Below are positions 52,551-61,697 of a DNA stretch of 64,000 nucleotides, piece after piece (positions within the stretch are counted from its first letter, which is position 1; each line of letters begins with the position of its first letter). The notes beneath the pieces were generated by a model. The model did no database searches, was not told where the DNA came from, and saw only the letters and a list, made by a program, of their open reading frames with translations. A program made the translations under genes and the position numbers. Source of the stretch: Promethearchaeati archaeon (GTDB lineage: Archaea > Asgardarchaeota > Heimdallarchaeia > Heimdallarchaeales > Heimdallarchaeaceae); contig JABLTJ010000006.1 of assembly GCA_013166775.1 (NCBI GenBank), positions 1 through 64,000 of the forward strand, read 5' to 3'.

Positions 52551-54002
52551 ATGGATGAAAACGTTGGTACTATAGAGTTAGAAGCACAAAAAACAAGTTA
52601 TAGAAACGTATTTTTATGGTCAAGTTATGATGCAGCTGATACTCTTTTTAGTCAAGCAATCATAAGTATTGCTTTCCAACCCTTTATACTACTTCTTGCC
52701 TTGGAAAACGGAATCACTGATTATTGGACTGCATTTGCATTAATGTCCGTTTTTATGGCAGTTTCAAACTTACTAGTTGCTTTGTTAGGGCCTTTTATAG
52801 GGGCACTAAGCGATACTATAGGTAAAAGAAAACCTGCTGTTCTGATATCTGCATCAGTGATGTGTATTGCAACGTTTGGTTTCATGTTCTGGAAGAATGT
52901 TTGGTGGGCCTGTATCATGTTTGTCATAGCAAATTTCGGTTATCAAGTAGGTAGGATGTTTTATGACTCGATGATACCATTCATCTCTAAAACTGAAGAA
53001 AGAGGAAAAACATCTGGTATTTCAGGAGCCCTAAGCTTCCTTGGAACTTTCGCTGCAATAGGATTATCAATGTTAGCATATGAAATCTGGGATAAATATA
53101 GTGAACCCGGTATGGTATTTGCTGATCCTGTAACAAATCCTCCTGAATATAGAAGTATATACTATCTTTTCGGAATTGCAGTTGCTGCGATTATTTTATT
53201 CGCAATCCCATTCTTGTTTAGTAAGGAGAAAGAAAACCCAAATCTAAATGGATTCCGTCAAAATCTTAGCATAGCAAAAAAATCATTTAGAGAAACTTTG
53301 AGAGAAATTTTCGTTCATCGATATAAGAATGCTATTCTCTTTATATTAGCTTGGTTTTTCGTTACAGATGCAGCAAACACAACAATTCTATATATGCAAT
53401 TAGTCATGGTAGATGGAGCAGGTGCTAATCCAAGTCAAGCTCTGTATGTTATAGGAATTGGAGGAATCCTAGCAATGATTGGAGCAATTGGTGTCGGATT
53501 ATTACTAGATAGATGGGGACCAAAAAAGAATTTTATCATTAATGTTTTCGCTTGGTTTTTTGCAGTAATTATCTGTATTTTAGCTTGCATAAAAATCGAT
53601 GGAGTTCATATTCTCCCCTGGCAGATAATGTATGCAGTTGCTTTCTTTATAGGTCTTGGATTTGGTGGTCTTTGGTTAATAGGCAGACAATTTATTTTTG
53701 AAATTGCCCCACCTGATAAAGTAACTCAATATCAAGGATTCAAACAAATTGCTGGTAGAGTTAGTGCGATTGTCAGCCCCCTAATTTTCATGGGTTTTCT
53801 AGGACTAGGAAATGCTCTTGGTTATAATATCTCAAATCAATATGCACTTGCACTTGCACCTTTACTTGTTTTCTTTCTTATAGGATTTTTTATTTTGCTC
53901 AGATACAAGGATGTTCACAAAGCCTATTTAGTAGGGGAACGAGCTCCATACAAAAGATTAGAAAAGAAGATGCTTAAAGAAGATCGAGAACTAGAAGTAT
54001 AA
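52551..54002 (+). CDS. MFS transporter, UMF1/Atg22-like
   Basis: Twelve-helix major facilitator transporter of the UMF1 family, whose eukaryotic members (Atg22) export amino acids from the vacuole. It has 'WSSYDAADTLFSQAI' in helix 1, the motif A-like 'GALSDTIGKRKP' near residue 86, and a second copy 'GLLLDRWGPKK'. The length is 483 residues. A TATA-like TATTTATATATA (52512-52523) and GAAGG lie upstream. It is convergent with the EamA-RAM gene. Substrate uncertain; amino acids are plausible. Confidence 0.8.
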   Translation: MDENVGTIELEAQKTSYRNVFLWSSYDAADTLFSQAIISIAFQPFILLLALENGITDYWTAFALMSVFMAVSNLLVALLGPFIGALSDTIGKRKPAVLISASVMCIATFGFMFWKNVWWACIMFVIANFGYQVGRMFYDSMIPFISKTEERGKTSGISGALSFLGTFAAIGLSMLAYEIWDKYSEPGMVFADPVTNPPEYRSIYYLFGIAVAAIILFAIPFLFSKEKENPNLNGFRQNLSIAKKSFRETLREIFVHRYKNAILFILAWFFVTDAANTTILYMQLVMVDGAGANPSQALYVIGIGGILAMIGAIGVGLLLDRWGPKKNFIINVFAWFFAVIICILACIKIDGVHILPWQIMYAVAFFIGLGFGGLWLIGRQFIFEIAPPDKVTQYQGFKQIAGRVSAIVSPLIFMGFLGLGNALGYNISNQYALALAPLLVFFLIGFFILLRYKDVHKAYLVGERAPYKRLEKKMLKEDRELEV

Positions 54003-54029
54003 TCATGCTTCTTCTTTTTCTCTTATACT

Positions 54030-55328
54030 TTACTCATATTCTTTCATTACAAGTAATGTAGTAACATCTTCTATCCATGATAGTTTAGCAATCGATTTTT
54101 CAATAAGTCTGAAAGTTTTACCTATGCTTCTAATTTTAATATTGATTAATATATCATAGATCCCCGTAATAAAAGAGAAATCTTCAACTCCTTTTAACTT
54201 GGATAACTCCTCCGGAGAAATTTTCACTCCTTGTTTAACTTTAGCAAGCAAAATACTCCTTGTTTCGGATAAAGCTAGAGCAATTACTCCAATCAGTATC
54301 AGAATTGATCCTGAAATTTTCAGAACGATGTTTGTATTGCTCCAGAAATCTACACTTACTAAACCTGGTATACCTATTCCTGCGATAGCTAACATGGGAA
54401 GTGTTGATACTACACTTACACTTTTGAGAGCTCTCACAATAGACATCTTCCCCATTGTTAAAGCTCTTGTATAGAAAACTACTGCAATAAATACAAGCAG
54501 CATTGACAGAATAACTGGAAAAAGAGTAGGTTGCCAATATTCTCGTACAACAGCTAATCCACCATTTCGATAGGAGGGAATTGCAGCTAAACAGTGACCG
54601 ATAGTTATTATCATCATAGTCCAGATTCTTAAGTTAATAGAATCATATACCTTCCCTTCCTTATCCTTTGTAGTGAGAGCTTTTTTCTGAAAGAAAATGT
54701 AAAACGCAGAGCATAAAGAAAGTGGTCCTATAATTAAAAAAATATCAACTAGGAAGGAAGAAGAGCTTGAACTTGTTATATTATTAGAAACAGTAGCAAT
54801 AATTACACCAACAGCTATCATTGCCATTGATTGTAATTCAACTAATACAGGTTTTTGCTTTTCTGAAATAGAATCCCCTAATAATAAATAAATTAACACA
54901 AACTGACTGAAGGGCATGATGACAGAAGCATCATTTCTTTCTAGAAGAACATAATAAAGAATTGAAGAACCTGATGCAAAAAAACCTGCTAGTAAAGTAT
55001 AAATACCAATTCTTCCTTGAGGAAATCTTATTCTTCGAAAATTTCGATCAAAGAAATAACCTATATTGTAGAACCACTTTCCATCTAATTTTTTTCTGAT
55101 AGGAATGTGTAAAAGAGCTACTAAAACTAAAGATACTATTACACCAACAACCATCTCGTAAGCTCCAAGAATATATGGATCAGAAATATATATCTTGTTC
55201 ACATAATCATCTAGAATAACATACACACTTACTATAATTCCACTAATTAATGAAAGAGAATAAAATGTACTCTTCCTTCTAAATTTGCTAACTGGCCGGG
55301 ATTCTGGTGCTATCATTTTTTCACTCAA
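54030..55328 (-). CDS. EamA-type transporter fused to a RAM (Lrp/AsnC ligand-binding) domain
   Basis: The first 355 residues contain about ten membrane helices in two repeats, like EamA/DMT metabolite exporters. The last 60 residues are soluble and read like a RAM amino-acid-sensing domain, with 'FITGIYDILINIKI' followed by 'WIEDVTTLLVM'. The free RAM protein just upstream has the matching 'VVTGEYDVIAKVIV' and 'GIEDTQTAVV'. A transporter carrying its own small-molecule sensor is inferred. The start overlaps the upstream gene by 8 nt, so the two are translated together. Confidence 0.75.
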   Translation of the reverse strand: MSEKMIAPESRPVSKFRRKSTFYSLSLISGIIVSVYVILDDYVNKIYISDPYILGAYEMVVGVIVSLVLVALLHIPIRKKLDGKWFYNIGYFFDRNFRRIRFPQGRIGIYTLLAGFFASGSSILYYVLLERNDASVIMPFSQFVLIYLLLGDSISEKQKPVLVELQSMAMIAVGVIIATVSNNITSSSSSSFLVDIFLIIGPLSLCSAFYIFFQKKALTTKDKEGKVYDSINLRIWTMMIITIGHCLAAIPSYRNGGLAVVREYWQPTLFPVILSMLLVFIAVVFYTRALTMGKMSIVRALKSVSVVSTLPMLAIAGIGIPGLVSVDFWSNTNIVLKISGSILILIGVIALALSETRSILLAKVKQGVKISPEELSKLKGVEDFSFITGIYDILINIKIRSIGKTFRLIEKSIAKLSWIEDVTTLLVMKEYE

Positions 55329-55569
55329 TCAGAACTTCTTTTTCAACAACTGCTGTCTGAGTATCTTCAATTCCTTCTATCATGTGAATTCTCTGTGTAG
55401 CAATTTCATAGAGTTCTTCTAAATTTTCGACGATTACTTTAGCAATAACATCATATTCTCCAGTTACAACGGCAACACTAACAATCTCAGGAATCTTACG
55501 TAGTTGATCTATCACTTCTTGTGTCTTCCCTAATTTTATTATGAAGAAAATATACGCTGATACAGTCAT
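55321..55569 (-). CDS. Stand-alone RAM (Lrp/AsnC ligand-binding) domain protein
   Basis: 82-residue protein consisting only of the Lrp/AsnC C-terminal RAM domain, without a DNA-binding helix-turn-helix. Family features are 'VVTGEYDVIAKVIV' and the final 'GIEDTQTAVV'. Such proteins bind amino acids and can form oligomers with other RAM domains. Here the downstream overlapping gene carries a RAM domain on a transporter, making direct interaction likely. Confidence 0.85.
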   Translation of the reverse strand: MTVSAYIFFIIKLGKTQEVIDQLRKIPEIVSVAVVTGEYDVIAKVIVENLEELYEIATQRIHMIEGIEDTQTAVVEKEVLIE

Positions 55570-55779
55570 AAAAATAGGTTTTAAAAGCTGTAAAAAAAGA
55601 TTTTCTACTGTGGTTAATATTGATGGAATCTTTTTTGTTTTTCTAAATGATTACATAAATAAATTATCTATTTAAATGACAAAATGAAAAAGCAAATTTT
55701 TTTTAAGTGCAATGTTCTAACCAATTTATATTATCTGAAATAATACACTAACAATCGACTAAATCCAGAGGAATTACTC

Positions 55780-56667
55780 ATGAATAAAGCTAAAGAATCT
55801 TTAGATAAAGAGGTTTTGGATTTAGAGGATTTTTTAAATCAGGCTACAGTTTCAAACATTGATGTTAAGGAACTTCAAGAAAGAAATAGGATTCTGTTAG
55901 AAGCACTTAGAAAAGTCAAATTACTTGTTGAACGATTATTAACTCAAAATAGGCAATTCAGAAGAAAAGTAGAGCAAATGGAGACAGAAACTAGTGAGCA
56001 GAATAAGCAAGGAGTAAAAATAGTTTCTGCAGCACGGTATAAGGAAATGCAAAACAATGCTGATGAACTTGGGAGAAGTCTTCCAAAATTAATTAAGTTG
56101 ATTAAACTCCTAAATCAAGAAAATAAACTGTTCAAAGATAAATATAACGCTCTCGAGAATGAATTTGAGGACATAATCAATGAGAGAGATGATCTAAAAG
56201 ATAAAATTGTTCATCTTAACGATCAAACACAGCAAGATAAAATCGCTGAACTGACAGAACTCTTTCCTATTGAAGAGTTAGCTGATAAAGTTGCAAAATC
56301 TATCAAAGCAACAACCGATTTATCAAAGCTAGTCGGGAATGATCTTGAACAAGATTCCAAAACAATTGCTCAAGCAACAAGTGATGCAGTTCCAAGCTTT
56401 GAAGAACGTGCAAGAACTGACTTACATCAAGTAAATGGTTTTAGCAATGAACAGATTTCCAAACTTGTTGATCTTGTTGTGGAAATTAACGATAAGATTG
56501 AAAATTTAAGTAGTACAATGGTAGTTGCATCCCCAGCTAGACGAAGAGGAAAAACAGTTTTAGATTTATCACAAGCTATCACAGATGGAGATTTAGAAGA
56601 ATTAGATGAACCTCCAGAAAGACCGGATTTAGAAGAGGTTTTAGATGATATTCTTATTTCAGGTTAA
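55780..56667 (+). CDS. Coiled-coil protein of unknown function
   Basis: Unrecognised protein of 295 residues, mostly charged heptad-like helix (about residues 1-75 and 80-155), then a less regular part and an acidic C terminus ('DGDLEELDEPPERPDLEEV'). No cysteine, membrane segment or enzyme motif is seen. GAGG lies before the ATG. It stands upstream of osmC in the same direction, 29 bp apart. A structural or scaffold role is possible. Confidence 0.65.
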   Translation: MNKAKESLDKEVLDLEDFLNQATVSNIDVKELQERNRILLEALRKVKLLVERLLTQNRQFRRKVEQMETETSEQNKQGVKIVSAARYKEMQNNADELGRSLPKLIKLIKLLNQENKLFKDKYNALENEFEDIINERDDLKDKIVHLNDQTQQDKIAELTELFPIEELADKVAKSIKATTDLSKLVGNDLEQDSKTIAQATSDAVPSFEERARTDLHQVNGFSNEQISKLVDLVVEINDKIENLSSTMVVASPARRRGKTVLDLSQAITDGDLEELDEPPERPDLEEVLDDILISG

Positions 56668-56696
56668 TTTTTAGTTAATTTTAGGGTGTAATCGTA

Positions 56697-57134
56697 GTGT
56701 CAGAAACTAGTAATTTTGAATACGAAATTAAATTGGTTAAAAAGGACAATTATAAATTCGAAGTTGATTTTGGTGATGCAATACCTAAACTCTTGATGGA
56801 TGAATCAACTGATGTTCCTGGAGGAGAAGGAAAAGGGCCCACAGCTTCCTTTCTACTAGCGACAGCAGTTGGAAATTGCTTATCAGCTTCATTCACATTT
56901 TGCTTGTCGAAAAAAAAGGTTGCTTTGGTTAGTCTGAAAACAAAAGTTCGATTTAAGCGAGAAAGAAATGAACAAGGTTTTTGGAGAATATCAAAGATAG
57001 ATGTTGATTTATTCCCAGAAGTGGAAAATGAAAATGATAAGAACTTTGAAAGGTGCGTAGAGATTTTCAAGAATTACTGTATTGTCTCAATGAGCGTCGA
57101 ACAAGGAATAGATATAGAAGTTACTGTAAAATGA
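56697..57134 (+). CDS. OsmC-like protein
   Basis: Member of the OsmC/Ohr family of thiol peroxidases that reduce organic hydroperoxides. Two cysteines sit in the expected places: one in 'AVGNCLSAS' (about residue 59) and one in 'NYCIVSMSVEQG' near the C terminus. The start is a GTG with GGGTG upstream. The length of 145 residues is normal. Some archaeal OsmC proteins have other roles. Confidence 0.82.
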   Translation: MSETSNFEYEIKLVKKDNYKFEVDFGDAIPKLLMDESTDVPGGEGKGPTASFLLATAVGNCLSASFTFCLSKKKVALVSLKTKVRFKRERNEQGFWRISKIDVDLFPEVENENDKNFERCVEIFKNYCIVSMSVEQGIDIEVTVK

Positions 57135-57241
57135 GCTATACTAGATTGTGAGAGTCTCAGACTGCATTCTTTCGCAATATTTAGCGACGTAGTGCATGGT
57201 CATCATCAACTCTCATATGAAGAATAAAGAAATAACTAATA

Positions 57242-57267
57242 TGCGTTTTGATTAAACATCAAACGCA
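57242..57267. promoter_or_regulatory. Inverted repeat upstream of the RHH/zinc-finger gene
   Basis: TGCGTTTTGAT and ATCAAACGCA pair over ten bases with one bulged T around a 5-base loop, inside the 227-bp region between osmC and the next gene. It lies about 100 bp before the GTG start at 57362 and could be an operator for that DNA-binding-type protein. Nothing further in the intergenic region is recognised. Confidence 0.4.
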
Positions 57268-57361
57268 GTCTAGAAAGATTTTCTTCAGATTCTCGAAGAT
57301 ATTTTATTTACAATGCAAAAGACATATATAATAATACAGAAGTAATACGCCTAGTGTATAG

Positions 57362-58219
57362 GTGATTAAAATTCCACCAAAGAAAAATGAAACGAGATCA
57401 TCAAATGTTTATACTATTAACATTCCATCGAATTTCAAGGATGGCGTTTTAGAGCATTCAAGGAAGTTTGGTGGTGCAAGTCAATTAATTACTATGTCTC
57501 TAGGAGATTTGGCATCTAGAATACACGGGATTCAAAATAAATTAGATATAATGCAGGAATTAAGGGATTATATCAAGTTGGAAATTCTTTTAATGCAAAG
57601 GTATGAAGAAGAATCAAAAGTAAAAAAGGATACAAAATTATCTTTTCGAATAAAAGATCAAATAAGCCATGAATGCTTAACTGCGATAAGGAAGAAAACT
57701 GGTTGGTCTACATCAAAATCTGTGAGAATTTCTCTCCTTTGGTACTTATATGCAAATTTTGATGAACTGGTATCATCAGACAGTTATGTTCCTTTATTAA
57801 CCTGTCCTAATTGTGATTTTAGAACTCATGATCAAAGAGCTTTAGGAGTTCATGCTCAAACTATTCATGCATCTACACAAACTTATGAGACTACCGTAAC
57901 ACCTTCTCAGACAACAATAGATCAATTTACTACTGAAGCAATTTCAGATATAGAACTAGATGAATCAAAATTGCTTCAAGAGCTCGGTCTAAAAGACCTA
58001 GGGACTCTACAACCAACCGAATTGGAACCTGAAACTATTTCTCTAGTTCCTGATACAATAGTAGATGTTACTGATAAAAGTGATTTGAAGGAAATAATCG
58101 AAGAAAGAATAAAAGAAAGAAGATCGAAAAAAGATAAAGATGAGAAGATAGATGAGTTGCAATCTGAGATTTCTGATATTCTTGAATCTTTGAGAGAAGA
58201 TGGGTTAATAGATGATTGA
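57362..58219 (+). CDS. Putative DNA-binding protein with RHH-like segment and one C2H2 zinc finger
   Basis: No named family. Residues about 95-135 ('LSFRIKDQISHECLTAIRK ... SVRISLLWYL') look like a ribbon-helix-helix DNA-binding segment. Then 'CPNCDFRTHDQRALGVHA' plus 'QTIH' forms one classical C2H2 zinc finger (C-x2-C, then H-x4-H) at about residues 156-177. The remaining C-terminal part is long, acidic and probably disordered or coiled. The start is a GTG with an upstream AT-rich TATATAATAA. A response regulator gene follows 55 bp later in the same direction. Confidence 0.6.
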   Translation: MIKIPPKKNETRSSNVYTINIPSNFKDGVLEHSRKFGGASQLITMSLGDLASRIHGIQNKLDIMQELRDYIKLEILLMQRYEEESKVKKDTKLSFRIKDQISHECLTAIRKKTGWSTSKSVRISLLWYLYANFDELVSSDSYVPLLTCPNCDFRTHDQRALGVHAQTIHASTQTYETTVTPSQTTIDQFTTEAISDIELDESKLLQELGLKDLGTLQPTELEPETISLVPDTIVDVTDKSDLKEIIEERIKERRSKKDKDEKIDELQSEISDILESLREDGLIDD

Positions 58220-58274
58220 CATTATGGTAAAGATAATATAAAGAAAGACAATATAATAGCTTGGAGTAATCTGG

Positions 58275-59129
58275 ATGGCCAATCCATTAAAAATTCTATT
58301 GTGTGAAGATGATACTGATATCGCCTTTTTAATCAAGATTAATATTATAAAGTCATATCCTGAAGCTGAGGTATTCATTACAAGAACAAAAGAAGAAACA
58401 CTCCAAACTCTTTTTGATGTAAAATACGACATCGATGTTATATTACTTGATTATCTTTTAGTAAATACTACTGGTCTGGAAATTTTGGAAGAAATAAGAC
58501 AGATTACTGAAATCCCTGTTATCATTATAACTGGGCAAGGTTCTGAGGAGGTAGCTGTCAACGCAATGAAACTTGGAGCTTCAGATTATATAGTAAAAAG
58601 AGGGAGATTTTTCAATCAAATTCCTGGTGTAATTGACAAAGTGACCAAAATTGAATCTAAATACGATTTAGATAAAATCTTTGTATCGTTTTATCGGTTT
58701 GGTGAATCCGGAACAGATCCGATCTATATCAACAAAATCCCAGCGGAATATGAAAAAGTCAAAGAAACTGTTATTCTAGCCTTGGGTGTTCTGTTGTTTA
58801 CCATTTATGGTATGGGAGAATTAGATATGCTTGAATCAGGTTCAATGATAACGGGTCCTGTGAAAATTCCAAAAATGAAACAATATAATGCAACAAGCTT
58901 TCTCTATGTAGTAAGTGATGAAAGTCAAAAAGATCCACGATTCAGAGGTAAAGATTACTGTATAGTTGCACTTGGATATCCAGCAGAATACTCTGATCTA
59001 GTTTATGGTATAGACAAAATAAGAAACATCCTCAACCTTTTCTTTGAAGAAGTCAATGATATTTCTGAAGTTGAAGATAAAGCTGAAGATGTTGAAGAAC
59101 AGGTTTACAACGTTATTCGTCGTTTCTAA
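58275..59129 (+). CDS. Response regulator with a C-terminal longin-like domain
   Basis: Residues 1-120 form a receiver domain: acidic pocket 'CEDDTD', phosphoacceptor Asp in 'VILLDYLL' (about residue 56), 'ITGQGSEE' Thr and 'YIVKRG' Lys. It lacks a DNA-binding output. The C-terminal 150 residues have strands with a turn ('KIFVSFYRFGESGTDPIY'), a long helix, more strands including 'TSFLYVVSD' and 'YCIVALGYP', and a final helix. This pattern resembles longin/roadblock domains; the fold call is inference. No histidine kinase gene is in the window. GGAG precedes the ATG. Confidence 0.75.
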   Translation: MANPLKILLCEDDTDIAFLIKINIIKSYPEAEVFITRTKEETLQTLFDVKYDIDVILLDYLLVNTTGLEILEEIRQITEIPVIIITGQGSEEVAVNAMKLGASDYIVKRGRFFNQIPGVIDKVTKIESKYDLDKIFVSFYRFGESGTDPIYINKIPAEYEKVKETVILALGVLLFTIYGMGELDMLESGSMITGPVKIPKMKQYNATSFLYVVSDESQKDPRFRGKDYCIVALGYPAEYSDLVYGIDKIRNILNLFFEEVNDISEVEDKAEDVEEQVYNVIRRF

Positions 59130-60286
59130 CCCTTATTACTGAAAGCTTCATTGTATATCTCTATTAATTTTTCCGCTTCAATTTCCCAGTTGAATTGTTT
59201 TTCATAATTTTCCTGAGCTTCAGTTTTCAATTTATCAAGCAATTCTTTGTCATTGTAAAGTTTGAAAATTTGATCTGCTATTTCTTGAGGAGCGGTTGGA
59301 TCAATAAGAAAACCTATTTTACTTGCATTCTTAATTGCTTTCTGAAGTCCTTCAAAGTTGGAACCAATAAATGGAACTCCTGCTGAACAATATTCAAACA
59401 GTCTATTTGGCATTCTAAGAAAATTGTTTTTTCCTGGTTGAAATAACACTAAACCCACATCACATGACCTGAGAATAGATAAGGCATCATAGTAGTTCAT
59501 CCATCCTGTTAGATTGAAATAGTCAGACAGTCCTTTAATCTTAATTAACTCCTTCATTGGTTCAAGAGCTGCCCCTGATCCCATAACAAGGAATTCAATT
59601 TCTGAAGATTTAATATTCTCCTTTAAAATTTCTGCAGTTTCCACTGTTTTATCGTATCCTAAATTACTATACATAACACCAAAATGAACCACTCTAAATT
59701 TATCAGTGGAATATTCATTTGGTATTTTCATCTTATGGGCTTGCTCTACATCCAATTTCGAAGGATAATTTGATACCCATGAGCTTTTTACTTTATACTT
59801 TCGATGAAGATTATCAGAATAAGTTTCCCCTGGAGTTAGTATTCCATCTACTAGTTTGATATACTTTCTTTCCATCCATGTATATACCCAGAGAGCTGGA
59901 AAACCAAATGTTTCAGACATTTGTTCAGGAAAATTTTCGTGACTATCATAAATCAGAATCTTACTATTTTTCTTTAATTTCGATGAAAGAGGAAGTACAT
60001 TAAGATCATGGAAATGTATTATATCGAATTTCTCATCCCCTACTAATTTCCTCACCTTTTTCCAGAATTCAAAGTATTTAAAAAATAGTTTCTTCTTTAT
60101 TGGAACTCTTTTAATTGTATATCCATCTCTTTTTTCTTCCTCAGCTAGACCACCAATCGGATTTGTTGCAATCACTGTAACTTGATTTCCCTTACTCGCT
60201 AGAAACCTAGCTTCCTTTTCCACTCTAACATCAGGAGCAACTGTACTTAAAACAACCATCAAGATTTTCCAAGATTTACTACTCAT
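59126..60286 (-). CDS. Glycosyltransferase family 4 protein
   Basis: GT-B fold glycosyltransferase using a nucleotide sugar to extend a glycan or glycolipid. Seen are the N-terminal Rossmann part ('VVLSTVAPDVRVEKEARFLA'), 'IIHFHDLNVLP', and the C-terminal donor-binding region 'NRLFEYCSAGVPFIGS', in which the Glu contacts the nucleotide sugar. The length of 386 residues is normal. Surface N-glycan or lipid glycosylation is likely, but the acceptor is unknown. It ends 4 nt inside the response regulator gene, convergent. Confidence 0.87.
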   Translation of the reverse strand: MSSKSWKILMVVLSTVAPDVRVEKEARFLASKGNQVTVIATNPIGGLAEEEKRDGYTIKRVPIKKKLFFKYFEFWKKVRKLVGDEKFDIIHFHDLNVLPLSSKLKKNSKILIYDSHENFPEQMSETFGFPALWVYTWMERKYIKLVDGILTPGETYSDNLHRKYKVKSSWVSNYPSKLDVEQAHKMKIPNEYSTDKFRVVHFGVMYSNLGYDKTVETAEILKENIKSSEIEFLVMGSGAALEPMKELIKIKGLSDYFNLTGWMNYYDALSILRSCDVGLVLFQPGKNNFLRMPNRLFEYCSAGVPFIGSNFEGLQKAIKNASKIGFLIDPTAPQEIADQIFKLYNDKELLDKLKTEAQENYEKQFNWEIEAEKLIEIYNEAFSNKG

Positions 60287-60360
60287 TGATTTGAATAAAG
60301 TTAGTTAGTATATCAAATTTTTGAATGTAAGGTTATAAGGGTGAAAAGCATAATTCTACA

Positions 60361-60370
60361 TATTTAAATA
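60361..60370 (+). promoter_or_regulatory. TATA-like box of the GH1 gene
   Basis: TATTTAAATA is centred 28 nt before the ATG at 60393, a strong match to archaeal TATA elements and to a leaderless start. Confidence 0.6.
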
Positions 60371-60392
60371 AGAAATAAGTAAGTCTCCAATA

Positions 60393-61682
60393 ATGAATAA
60401 GGATTTAGAATTTCCTGAAAATTTCCTCTGGGGAGCAGCTCAATCTGCATATCAAACAGAAGGTCATAATTATAATAATGATTGGTATAAATTTGAACAA
60501 ATAAAAGGAAAAATCAAAAACAATGATACTTGTGGTGCAGCTTGTGATCATTATAATCGCTTTGATTCTGATTTTGAACTTTTGAGCAATCTAAATCAGA
60601 ATGCTCATAGGACAGGCATTGAATGGAGTAGAATTGTTCCTGAAGAAAATGAAGTGAATCATGATGAAATAGAACATTATCATAAAGTATTTGAATCACT
60701 AAAGAAACACAATTTAACAAGTTTTGTAACAGTTCATCATTTTACGATCCCCCTCTGGTTTGAGAAGAAAGGAGGGTTTCTCAAAAGAAAGAATCTCAAG
60801 CACTTTGAGTACTATTGTGATATTTTAGCTAAGAATTTCCCAGAAGTAGAGTACTGGAACACAATAAATGAACCTGGAGTTTTGCCATTAATGGGTTATA
60901 TGTCAAAAGATTATCCTCCTGGAAGAAGCTCGTTTCTAGCATTTCTTAAGGTATACAATAATATTCTAAGAGCGCATGGAATCGCTTATCATAAAATAAA
61001 GGAAAAAAATCCTAAGAGTCAAGTTGGTATTGTTAAAAATGTTCCCTATTTTTATCAGAAATTTTATGGCAAATTTTGGAAAAAGAGAGTGGTATCTTTT
61101 TTTGATAATGTCTACAATCAGATTTTTTTTGATTTACTAAATAATGGCAGAGTCTCATTAAATCCACTAATAAGAGAAAAATGCTTGAAAGGAACATCTG
61201 ATTTCTTTGGAATAAATTATTATGATGCTCTATACTTTAAATTTAAACTTGGTATTCCTTATGGAATGGATTTTATGCTTCCTGAAGATACTAGATTTAC
61301 TCAAATGGGTTGGGGAATTTATCCAAGAGGATTATATGAAAATATTATGAGAGTTAAGAAAGAATTTAATGGACCAATATATATAACTGAAAATGGCATC
61401 GCAACTCTCGAAGATAAAGAGAGACAATCATTCATTTTGGAGCACCTTTTAGCAGTTCACAGAGCGATTAAGGAGGGTGCAGATGTTCGAGGATTTTTCT
61501 ACTGGTCTTCAATGGATAATTGGGAATGGGCAGAAGGATTCGAACCTCGTTTTGGATTAATAGGAATTGACTATGAGACACAAGAAAGACAAATCAGAGA
61601 GTCAGCTAAAATGTATGGAGAAATAGCTAAACAAAACAAAATCTCAGCAAACCTGTTAGAGAAGTTTAAATTAAATGCTTAA
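60393..61682 (+). CDS. Glycoside hydrolase family 1 (beta-glycosidase)
   Basis: Cytosolic TIM-barrel beta-glycosidase cleaving beta-glucosides or beta-galactosides. N-terminal 'FLWGAAQSAYQTEG' is the GH1 signature. The acid/base Glu is in 'NTINEPG' (about residue 161) and the nucleophile Glu in 'YITENGIA' (about residue 335), with 'YWSSMDNWEWAEGF' at the substrate site. The length of 429 residues is normal and no signal peptide is seen, so oligosaccharides must be imported first. Confidence 0.93.
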   Translation: MNKDLEFPENFLWGAAQSAYQTEGHNYNNDWYKFEQIKGKIKNNDTCGAACDHYNRFDSDFELLSNLNQNAHRTGIEWSRIVPEENEVNHDEIEHYHKVFESLKKHNLTSFVTVHHFTIPLWFEKKGGFLKRKNLKHFEYYCDILAKNFPEVEYWNTINEPGVLPLMGYMSKDYPPGRSSFLAFLKVYNNILRAHGIAYHKIKEKNPKSQVGIVKNVPYFYQKFYGKFWKKRVVSFFDNVYNQIFFDLLNNGRVSLNPLIREKCLKGTSDFFGINYYDALYFKFKLGIPYGMDFMLPEDTRFTQMGWGIYPRGLYENIMRVKKEFNGPIYITENGIATLEDKERQSFILEHLLAVHRAIKEGADVRGFFYWSSMDNWEWAEGFEPRFGLIGIDYETQERQIRESAKMYGEIAKQNKISANLLEKFKLNA

Positions 61683-61697
61683 GATATATATTATTAA

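Noticed and set aside
57149-57159. TGAGA-G-TCTCA palindrome after osmC as a terminator
   Set aside because: Too short, with no T-run after it; archaeal terminators are mainly T-rich stretches.
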